DNA of 5,837 bases from positions 1 through 5,837 of the forward strand of contig DSDB01000295.1 of the NCBI GenBank assembly GCA_011057845.1, read 5' to 3'. The position numbers and the translations under genes are program-made. Below the pieces are notes generated by a model. The model worked only from the letters and a program-made list of their open reading frames with translations, made no database searches and had not been told where the DNA came from. The number at the start of each line of letters is the position of its first letter. The stretch's first letter is position 1. The stretch comes from Phycisphaerales bacterium (GTDB lineage: Bacteria > Planctomycetota > Phycisphaerae > Sedimentisphaerales > Anaerobacaceae). Shown one piece after another: positions 1 through 5,316 of this stretch.

Positions 1-777
1 GCAGCATCGTGTATTGCGGGTCTGGGGGCGCTGGGCGCCGAGGCCGCCGGTGCACAGGGTTCAGGCAGGGGCCGTGGCGACCGGCCCAGACGCGACATCT
101 ATGAACTGCGGCGATACACGCTGGACAGCGAGGCACAGAAGACCGGCCTTGAGGCCTTTTTCGCCGACGCCGCTATTGCCGCGCTGAACCGCATCGAAGT
201 CAGTCCCGTCGGCGTCTTCGTGCCGCTGGAGGGTTTCAGCCCTGTTTACGTGCTTCTGCGGCATCGGAACTTCTGGACGTTTACCAGTTCAACACAGAGG
301 CTGCTGGCCGACGAAGAATTCCTCGCCAAGGGCGCCAAGTTCCTCGATGCCCCCGCCACCGACCCGGCCTACAAGCGCGTGGAAAGCTCCGCCATGGTGG
401 CCTTCGAGGGCATGCCGGAACTGGAGATCCCCAGCAAGGCCGAGTCGCGTATCCTGCAACTGCGGATCTATGAGAGCCCCAGCGTCAAGACCGGCCAGAA
501 GAAGATCGAGATGTTCAATACAGGCGAGATTGCCATCTTCCGTAAGGTCGGGCTCAATCCGGTTTTCTTTGGCGAGACCGTCGCCGGCTCAGCCATGCCA
601 AACCTTACCTATATGCTGGGATTTGACAACATGGGCGAGCGAGAAGCCGCCTGGAAGCGATTCGGTGGCGATCCCGACTGGCAGAAACTCCGTGCGATCC
701 CCGACTACGCTGACAAGAAGATACTCAGCAATATCACGAACATCTTCCTCAAACCCTTGTCGTGCTCGCAGATCTAG
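1..777 (+). CDS. NIPSNAP-family exported protein (5' end missing)
   Basis: The frame is open from base 1 to a TAG at 775-777, giving 258 visible residues; the true start lies upstream of the window. The first ~20 visible residues (AASCIAGLGALGAEAAGAQG) look like the hydrophobic end and cleavage region of a Sec or Tat signal peptide, so export is likely. Two NIPSNAP-like ferredoxin-fold repeats follow. The first begins at ELRRYTL (visible residues 35-41). The second begins at LQLRIYES (152-159) and continues through VFFGE (188-192), NLTYMLGFDNM (201-211) and a DPDW segment near 224. This matches the two-domain NIPSNAP proteins common in planctomycetes, whose biochemical role is not established. 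A GTG at 220 could be taken for a start, but the clear homology-like sequence before it rules this out. It is separated from nqrA by 159 bases containing a promoter candidate, so no functional link to Nqr is implied. Confidence 0.85.
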   Translation, partial: AASCIAGLGALGAEAAGAQGSGRGRGDRPRRDIYELRRYTLDSEAQKTGLEAFFADAAIAALNRIEVSPVGVFVPLEGFSPVYVLLRHRNFWTFTSSTQRLLADEEFLAKGAKFLDAPATDPAYKRVESSAMVAFEGMPELEIPSKAESRILQLRIYESPSVKTGQKKIEMFNTGEIAIFRKVGLNPVFFGETVAGSAMPNLTYMLGFDNMGEREAAWKRFGGDPDWQKLRAIPDYADKKILSNITNIFLKPLSCSQI

Positions 778-936
778 CAGAGTCGTAGCCCATCTCGACG
801 GCCGTGCCGAACCGGTGGCGGCAATTTGTGCTTGATTTCACAAGCGGATTGTACTATATACCGGCCTGCCCCCGTCATAGACTTTGTTCAGTTGCGTGTA
901 AAGATGATTGTCCAACACCGTTAAAAGGGCCCCTGG
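778..936 (+). other. Intergenic region between the NIPSNAP gene and nqrA
   Basis: These 159 bases contain no convincing coding sequence. The left part is GC-rich and has no clear hairpin followed by a T-run, so no intrinsic terminator for the upstream gene can be named. The middle is AT-richer and holds the promoter candidate at 832-860. The right part would be a leader of about 70 bases ending in the nqrA ribosome binding site. I see no recognisable riboswitch or operator palindrome. Confidence 0.6.
832..860 (+). promoter_or_regulatory. Candidate sigma70-type promoter of the nqr operon
   Basis: A TTGATT box (832-837) is followed after 17 bases by TATATA (855-860). This is the ideal spacing for a housekeeping sigma factor, with four of six and five of six matches to TTGACA and TATAAT. 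It sits in the only AT-rich stretch of the intergenic region and points at nqrA; transcription would start near 867, leaving a leader of about 70 bases. Overlapping alternatives for the -10 (TACTAT at 852-857) exist. Prediction from sequence only. Confidence 0.55.
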
Positions 937-939
937 ATG
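923..939 (+). promoter_or_regulatory. Ribosome binding site and start of nqrA
   Basis: AAAAGGG (923-929) lies 7 bases before the ATG at 937. A stop codon in the same frame (TAA, 922-924) overlaps this site, so the reading frame cannot begin at the earlier in-frame ATG at 904. The start at 937 is therefore fixed, and its protein begins with an NqrA-like RGGYDVVLAGRP segment. Confidence 0.75.
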
Positions 940-2391
940 ACACTAAGAGGCGGCTACGATGTAGTCCTGGCCGGCAGACCGGATAAGACGCTCTCGCCGA
1001 TGCCCGATCCCGATGCGCTCTACCTGCCGCTGAAGACCCGGCGGTTTCACTTCACGGACGTCCGCGTCGGCAACGACGACACCATCGGGCAGGGCGATAC
1101 GCTCGCCGAAGACCCGGCCAATTTTTCCGTTCCGCTGCTGGCTCCCAGAGCGGGCAAGATCGTTTACAGCCCGTCGGACCCGTGCATTACGCTGACCCAT
1201 CTGGCCAAGACCCCGGCGAAGGCCAAACCGGCCGATGCCGCTGCGCAATTGCCCCATGTTGCCCCTGAAATGGGCGACGGGGGCCGCAATCGCTACAAGC
1301 TGCTGAGCCTGGGGGCTTGGGAGTACGTCTCCGATGCCTACACCGGGGCGTTGCCCGATCCGTTCGGCATTTGCCAGGCGGTCGTCGTTTCGACGGTCGC
1401 GATGGAGCCGTTCGTGGCTCGGGGCGATGCTCAACTCGGCGGCAAGCTGCTCAATTTCACCCGCGGCCTGGAGCACATCCAATCGCTGCTGGAATACCAG
1501 CCTATCTACCTGGTCATGCCCGACATTCACTCCCAACTGGCCACCCAGATCCGCGATCAGCTTCGCGGCTACGCCTGGGTCAAGCTCGTGGAGATACCGC
1601 CGAAATACCCGTTTGACAACTTCTCGGTCCTGGCCCGGCATCTGGGCCTCAAGCCGGCCGCGGGTCCCGTCTGGTGCCTTCGAACCGAGGGTGCGCTCGC
1701 CGTTGATCAGGCCCTGACCGGCGACAAGCCCTGTCTGACGCGGATTGTGGCCATCGGCGGTCCGCCGGTTTCATCTCCGCGCCACTACGAAGTCCTGCCC
1801 GGCCACCCGCTGGCGGACCTGGCCGCCCGCGCCGGTCTGGGTCCGAACGTCCGCTTGCTCGACGGCGGAGCGCTGACGGGCAAGAAGGTGAAGCTTTCCG
1901 ATAAGAGCGGGCTCGATCCGGAGTGTCGCGGCCTGACCGCGCTGGCCGAACAGACGGATCGCGAGTTCCTGGGTTTTGTCCGTCCCGGCGCCGACAGAAG
2001 GTCCTATGCGGCCTGCTTCCTCAGCACGCTGCGAGGCAAGTTCAGCGAGAAGTTGACCACCGGCATGAGAGGCGAGCCGCGTCCGTGCATCGGGTGCAAC
2101 TTCTGCGAGGAGGTCTGCCCGGCCGGCATCCTCCCGTACCTCATTCACAAGCACCTCTACGCCGACCAGATCGATGAAGCCGCCCAAGCCCGCGTCGATC
2201 TGTGCGTCGAGTGCGGCTTGTGCTCATTCGTCTGTCCGTGCAAGATCGAATTGATGCAGCAGTTTATCGACGCCAAAGCCGTCATCGCCAAGGAGAAGGC
2301 CGAAGCCGAAGCCGCCGCCGCGAAAGCCGCCGCGGCCGAGGAGGCCGCCAGACAAGCCGCCCAAGCCGCTGCTGCACAGGAGTCCCGATGA
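937..2391 (+). CDS. nqrA: Na+-translocating NADH:quinone reductase subunit A, RnfC-like variant with two [4Fe-4S] motifs
   Basis: 484 residues; usual NqrA is about 450. The N-terminus (residues 4-14, then a biotinyl-like fold to about 80 with APRAGKIV) and the middle (KLLSLGAWEYV at 121-131, VAIGGPPVSSPRHYEV at 271-286, GGALTGKKV at 310-318, REFLGFVRPG at 342-351) follow NqrA. NqrA is the peripheral cytoplasmic subunit, which contributes to quinone binding beside NqrB. The C-terminus differs from the Vibrio type: C384, C387, C390, C394-P and C423, C426, C429, C433-P form two complete ferredoxin motifs spaced as in RnfC, so two [4Fe-4S] clusters are expected. An Ala/Glu/Lys-rich tail of about 35 residues follows (450-484), also RnfC-like. 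The glycine-rich flavin/NADH site of RnfC (GLGGAxFPT) is not seen, which together with the downstream nqrF favours NqrA over RnfC. It is first in the operon and overlaps nqrB by 4 bases. Confidence 0.9.
   Translation: MTLRGGYDVVLAGRPDKTLSPMPDPDALYLPLKTRRFHFTDVRVGNDDTIGQGDTLAEDPANFSVPLLAPRAGKIVYSPSDPCITLTHLAKTPAKAKPADAAAQLPHVAPEMGDGGRNRYKLLSLGAWEYVSDAYTGALPDPFGICQAVVVSTVAMEPFVARGDAQLGGKLLNFTRGLEHIQSLLEYQPIYLVMPDIHSQLATQIRDQLRGYAWVKLVEIPPKYPFDNFSVLARHLGLKPAAGPVWCLRTEGALAVDQALTGDKPCLTRIVAIGGPPVSSPRHYEVLPGHPLADLAARAGLGPNVRLLDGGALTGKKVKLSDKSGLDPECRGLTALAEQTDREFLGFVRPGADRRSYAACFLSTLRGKFSEKLTTGMRGEPRPCIGCNFCEEVCPAGILPYLIHKHLYADQIDEAAQARVDLCVECGLCSFVCPCKIELMQQFIDAKAVIAKEKAEAEAAAAKAAAAEEAARQAAQAAAAQESR
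2086..2238 (+). other. Twin [4Fe-4S] ferredoxin motif region within nqrA
   Basis: This part encodes CIGCNFCEEVCP (NqrA residues 384-395) and CVECGLCSFVCPC (423-435), each with the CxxCxxCxxxCP spacing that binds a [4Fe-4S] cluster in bacterial ferredoxin-type domains. The 28-residue linker between them contains ILPYLIHKH, resembling the NLLPQQL-type linker of RnfC. In Vibrio-type NqrA the matching region keeps only traces, such as a single TFVCPGK-like segment. Cluster binding is inferred from the motif. Confidence 0.88.
2285..2388 (+). repeat. Low-complexity GCC/GAA/AAG-rich tail of nqrA
   Basis: The DNA is a near-repetition of GCC, GAA, AAG and GCG codons, encoding an Ala/Glu/Lys tail (residues about 450-484) that should form a charged helix or coiled coil. 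Comparable Ala- and charge-rich tails are typical of RnfC. The run can expand or shrink by slippage, so its length may vary between relatives. Confidence 0.6.
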
Positions 2392-3455
2392 AGATCATAA
2401 GGAAGGTATTCGACGGCTTGCAGCCCCTCTTTGAAGACGGCGGCAGGCTCAAGACGTTCAAGGCGGTCTATGAGGCGCTGGACAACTTCTTCTTCGCCCC
2501 GTCGGCGCGAACGCCCAACGCCCCACACCTGCGCGATCCCCTCGACCTCAAGCGGTACATGTCGATGGTGATTGTGGGCCTGGCCCCGGCGCTGCTGGCG
2601 GCCCTGTACCTCAACGGCCCGCGCCTGCTGGCGATGATTATCGTCTCCTACATGGCCGGCGGCGCCGTCGAAGTCGCTTTCGCGGCGATTCGCAAGAAGG
2701 AGATTCACGAGGGGTTTCTTGTCACGGGCCTGATATTCCCGATGGTCCTGCCCGGCGCCCTGCCGCTGTGGATGGTGGCCGTGGGCGTGGCCTTCGGCGT
2801 ATTCGTCGGCAAGGAACTGTTCGGCGGGGTCGGCCGCAACGTCTTCAATCCCGCTATTGTCGCCCGCTGCTTCCTGGCGCTGGCCTACCCCAGGGCAATG
2901 TCGGGCGGCTATGTCGCGCCCGGTGGTCCCGGCCGGTTGCTCGAATGGGTCGGTCTCGACGCCGTCAGCGGCGCCACGCCGCTGGGGCTGGCCAAACAGG
3001 GGACTTGGATGGATGTGCCCCTGCTCGACATGTTCCTCGGTCGAATCGCCGGCAGCGCCGCCGAAACCAGCACGCTGGCCATTCTCATCGGCGGGGGCTT
3101 TCTGCTGATGACCCGCGTGGCCAACTGGCGGACGGTCGCCGCCGTTCTGGGCTCAGCCACCGTGATGGCCCTGATGTTCTGCGACAGCCTGACCGAGGTG
3201 ATCTGGCAGCTTTGTGCCGGCGGGCTGATGTTCGGCGCCTTCTTCATGGCCACCGACCCGGTCACCAGCGCCGCCACCAATCTCGGCAAGGTGATTTACG
3301 GCGTCATCATCGGCGTGGTCGTCATGCTCATACGGAACTTCACGGGGTATGTCGAGGGCGTGATGTTCGCCATTCTGCTGGGCAATATCGCCGCCCCCGT
3401 CATCGACGAGATTCTGTACAAAGTGCGGTTCAGGAGGCTTCAAATTGAAGGGTAA
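2388..3455 (+). CDS. nqrB: Na+-translocating NADH:quinone reductase subunit B
   Basis: 355-residue membrane subunit that carries covalent FMN, binds riboflavin and forms part of the Na+ path and quinone site. The ATG at 2388 overlaps the nqrA stop (ATGA) and has AGGAG (2378-2382) 5 bases before it. The soluble N-terminus ends in RDPLDLKRYMSM (49-60); about ten membrane helices follow. The FMN threonine is T197 in DAVSGAT. Other family blocks are FGGVGRNVFNPA (145-156), FMATDPVTSAATN (286-298) and GNIAAPVID (332-340). Compared with Vibrio NqrB, G91, G92 and E95 match G140, G141 (quinone site) and E144, and D340 matches D397 (Na+ uptake). The protein is about 55 residues shorter than Vibrio NqrB, mostly because the long loop after helix 1 is absent. 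RnfD is a similar size, but the FGGVGRN segment is NqrB-like. Confidence 0.93.
   Translation: MKIIRKVFDGLQPLFEDGGRLKTFKAVYEALDNFFFAPSARTPNAPHLRDPLDLKRYMSMVIVGLAPALLAALYLNGPRLLAMIIVSYMAGGAVEVAFAAIRKKEIHEGFLVTGLIFPMVLPGALPLWMVAVGVAFGVFVGKELFGGVGRNVFNPAIVARCFLALAYPRAMSGGYVAPGGPGRLLEWVGLDAVSGATPLGLAKQGTWMDVPLLDMFLGRIAGSAAETSTLAILIGGGFLLMTRVANWRTVAAVLGSATVMALMFCDSLTEVIWQLCAGGLMFGAFFMATDPVTSAATNLGKVIYGVIIGVVVMLIRNFTGYVEGVMFAILLGNIAAPVIDEILYKVRFRRLQIEG
3432..3447 (+). promoter_or_regulatory. Strong Shine-Dalgarno and TTG start of nqrC, inside nqrB
   Basis: A full AGGAGG (3432-3437) stands 7 bases before a TTG at 3445-3447. No ATG or GTG in this frame offers a comparable position, and starting here gives a short cytoplasmic N-terminus (MKGN) directly before the NqrC membrane helix. 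The site lies inside the end of nqrB, whose TAA is at 3453-3455, so the genes overlap by 11 bases. The strong site probably compensates for the weak start codon. Confidence 0.8.
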
Positions 3456-4056
3456 CGTTTATACACTCTGCTTTGCCGCAGCGCTCGGGGTCGTCTGCTC
3501 GCTGTTGCTGACGGCCGTCGGCGGTTTCACCGCCCCTTACAAAGAGGCCAACGCGCTCGCGGAGGAGACCAGGAACATTCTGAAGGTCCTTGACATCCCA
3601 TTCGACGAGAAAGCCCCCGCCAGAGAGCTTCTCACTATCCGTCAGGAGTTCGTCAAGGAAGAGACCTCCGGCGGCCAGACCCTGTATGTTTACGCCCGAG
3701 CCGGCGCCGCGGCCCCGGAGGCCGTGGCCATGCGTTTCTCCGGTCCCGGCCTCTGGGGGCCGGTCAAGGGGCTGCTGGCGCTGGAGAACGACCGAAAGAC
3801 CATTCGGGGCATCACCTTTTATGAGCAGGAGGAAACCCCCGGCCTCGGCGGCGAGATCGCGACCGAGGAGTTCACCGCGCGTTTCGTGGGCAAGACCATC
3901 GTCGGCCCCGACGGCAAGCCGGGCTTCGATATCGGTATGCCCGGCAGTCCGGCGGCCGTCAACCGCGTTGACGGCATCACCGGCGCGACCATGACCTGCG
4001 ACAAAGTCGAAGCCATGCTCAATATCGCCATAGAGACTTTCGTGAAGGAGAAATAA
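3445..4056 (+). CDS. nqrC: Na+-translocating NADH:quinone reductase subunit C
   Basis: 203-residue subunit with one N-terminal membrane helix (about 6-27) and an FMN-binding domain on the outer face, which relays electrons toward NqrB. The FMN is attached through phosphoester to the last threonine of (S/T)GAT: here VDGITGAT, T182. Other family marks are SGPGLWGPVKG (99-109) and YEQEETPGLGGE (126-137). The latter, with GLGGE, is typical of NqrC rather than RnfG. The protein begins at a TTG with an excellent ribosome binding site. It is about 50 residues shorter than Vibrio NqrC; the segment missing lies between the helix and the GLW block, bringing it to RnfG-like size. FMN attachment needs an ApbE-type flavin transferase, not encoded in this window. 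The gene is 4 bases upstream of nqrD. Confidence 0.93.
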   Translation: MKGNVYTLCFAAALGVVCSLLLTAVGGFTAPYKEANALAEETRNILKVLDIPFDEKAPARELLTIRQEFVKEETSGGQTLYVYARAGAAAPEAVAMRFSGPGLWGPVKGLLALENDRKTIRGITFYEQEETPGLGGEIATEEFTARFVGKTIVGPDGKPGFDIGMPGSPAAVNRVDGITGATMTCDKVEAMLNIAIETFVKEK

Positions 4057-4060
4057 CCCG

Positions 4061-4729
4061 ATGGCGGACATGAAACAGCCGGCCTGTGTATCCTGCGGAG
4101 GCGCCGGTCTCTGCGGCGGCAAGGCCCTGGCCACTTTGAAAGACGGCTCTTGGACGACCAACCCGCTGGCGGTCCAGATGCTCGGCATCTGCTCGGCCCT
4201 GGCGGTCACCAACCGCTTGGAGAACTCCCTGGTCATGGGGGCGGCCCTGATCTTCGTGTGCGTCGGGTCGAATCTGATTGTTTCGCTCCTGCGCAAGGCC
4301 ATCCCGACCCGCATCCGCATGATCGTGGAAGTGGCCGTCATCGCCACCTTCGTGATTGTCTTCGATCAGTTCCTCAAGGCCTTCTACTGGGATATGTCCA
4401 AGCAGCTGGGCCCGTATGTCGGCCTGATTATCACCAACTGCATCGTCATGGGCCGCGCCGAGGCCTTCGCCCTGCAGAATCCACCGCTGCTGTCGATGAT
4501 CGACGGCCTGGCCAACGGCATCGGCTATGCCGTGATTCTGGCGATCATCGGCTTCTTCCGCGAGTTGCTCGGCGCCGGCGAGGTCATGGGCTTTCGCCTG
4601 CTCAGCGATGGCTGGTACACGCCCAACCAGTTGATGATCCTGGCCCCGGGCGCGTTCTTCGCCCTCGGTATCGTCATCGCGATTTTCAATCACTTCAAGG
4701 GACCGGATCCCGAGGAGAAGAAACAATGA
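4061..4729 (+). CDS. nqrD: Na+-translocating NADH:quinone reductase subunit D
   Basis: 222-residue integral membrane subunit with six predicted helices. AAGGAG (4045-4050) lies 10 bases before the ATG; a second ATG at 4070 is too far from it to be preferred. C44 (LGICSALAVT) and C127 (IITNCIVMGRAEAFA) match Vibrio C29 and C112, with the same spacing of 83, and should bind the membrane [2Fe-2S] centre jointly with NqrE. D148 matches Vibrio D133, implicated in Na+ transport; D102 in the FDQFLKAF segment is also conserved. Positive residues in the loop after helix 2 (RKAIPTRIR, 78-86) place both ends in the cytoplasm. Unusual: an N-terminal extension of about 15 residues with C9, C12 and C18 (CVSCGGAGLCGG), not present in Vibrio NqrD. 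It overlaps nqrE by ATGA. Confidence 0.93.
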   Translation: MADMKQPACVSCGGAGLCGGKALATLKDGSWTTNPLAVQMLGICSALAVTNRLENSLVMGAALIFVCVGSNLIVSLLRKAIPTRIRMIVEVAVIATFVIVFDQFLKAFYWDMSKQLGPYVGLIITNCIVMGRAEAFALQNPPLLSMIDGLANGIGYAVILAIIGFFRELLGAGEVMGFRLLSDGWYTPNQLMILAPGAFFALGIVIAIFNHFKGPDPEEKKQ

Positions 4730-5316
4730 CGGAAACCTCCGCCCTCGTCATCCTGATTGCGGCGATATTCACCAATAATATCCTGCTGACCAACTTCCTG
4801 GGTATGTGCTCATTCATCGCCTGCTCGCGTCAGATCAACACGAGCATCGGGTTGGGCACCGCGGTCACCTTTGTCATCACCTGCACCACGGCCATCAACT
4901 ACCTCATCTACCATCATATCCTGGCGCCGTACAACCTGACCCACCTGAGTTTCATCGTGTTCATCGCCGTGATCGCCGCCTTCGTGCAATTCGTGGAGAT
5001 GTTCGTCGAACGCTTCAGCCCCAGGCTGTACTTCGCTCTCGGCATCTTCCTTCCGCTGATTACGGTCAACTGCGCAATCCTGGGCGCATCGCTGTTTATG
5101 GTGATTCGCAACTACAACTTCTGGCAGTCGGCCGCTTTCGGCCTGGGCGGCGGGCTCGGCTGGATGGCCGCGATTGTTCTGATGGCCGGCCTGCGGCAGA
5201 AGATGCGGTACAGTAATGTTCCAAAGCCCTTCGAGGGCGTGGCCATCGCCATGATCCTCACCTGTGTGATCGCCATGGCCTTCATGGGCTTCGCCGGTAT
5301 GGTGGCGATTCAATGA
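4726..5316 (+). CDS. nqrE: Na+-translocating NADH:quinone reductase subunit E
   Basis: 196-residue integral membrane subunit, homologous to NqrD but inserted in the opposite direction, six helices. The ATG overlaps the nqrD stop by 4 bases, with GAGGAG (4712-4717) 8 bases before it; an upstream extension of the frame through nqrD is a shadow. C28 (FLGMCSF) and C116 (LITVNCAILG) correspond to Vibrio C26 and C120, the NqrE ligands of the [2Fe-2S] centre shared with NqrD. E91 (VEMFVERF) corresponds to Vibrio E95, needed for Na+ uptake. Other family blocks are ALGIFLPLITVN (104-115), GLGWMAAIVLMAG (143-155) and RYSNVP (161-166). Length is nearly that of Vibrio NqrE (198). The positive-inside rule (SRQ after helix 1, VERFSPR after helix 3) places the N-terminus outside. 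Confidence 0.94.
   Translation: MTETSALVILIAAIFTNNILLTNFLGMCSFIACSRQINTSIGLGTAVTFVITCTTAINYLIYHHILAPYNLTHLSFIVFIAVIAAFVQFVEMFVERFSPRLYFALGIFLPLITVNCAILGASLFMVIRNYNFWQSAAFGLGGGLGWMAAIVLMAGLRQKMRYSNVPKPFEGVAIAMILTCVIAMAFMGFAGMVAIQ

Noticed and set aside
801..822. Possible terminator hairpin after the NIPSNAP gene
   Set aside because: Only about five pairs form before mismatches (GCCGT with GTGGCGGC parts), and no T-run follows. Not good enough to call.
804..986. 60-codon plus-strand frame crossing the intergenic region into nqrA
   Set aside because: It covers the promoter candidate and the nqrA ribosome site, overlaps nqrA in another frame, and has no recognisable content or ribosome binding site.
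943..1641. Long open frame on the minus strand opposite nqrA
   Set aside because: It lies opposite a gene with clear family motifs, has low-complexity Arg/Gly/Val-rich content typical of GC-rich antisense frames, and matches no family I know.
937..4056. The operon could be rnf rather than nqr
   Set aside because: The [2Fe-2S] plus FAD-type NqrF, the NqrA body without the RnfC flavin/NADH motif, GLGGE in subunit C and FGGVGRN in subunit B all favour Nqr. Rnf traits are confined to the NqrA C-terminus and subunit sizes.
3430..4347. 305-codon minus-strand frame opposite nqrC and nqrD
   Set aside because: It spans two well-supported genes and their junction; its sequence reads as the complement of these and shows no domain of its own.
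4019..4726. 235-codon minus-strand frame opposite nqrD
   Set aside because: It is an antisense shadow rich in Asp, His, Gln and Arg produced by the codon use of a hydrophobic gene on the other strand.
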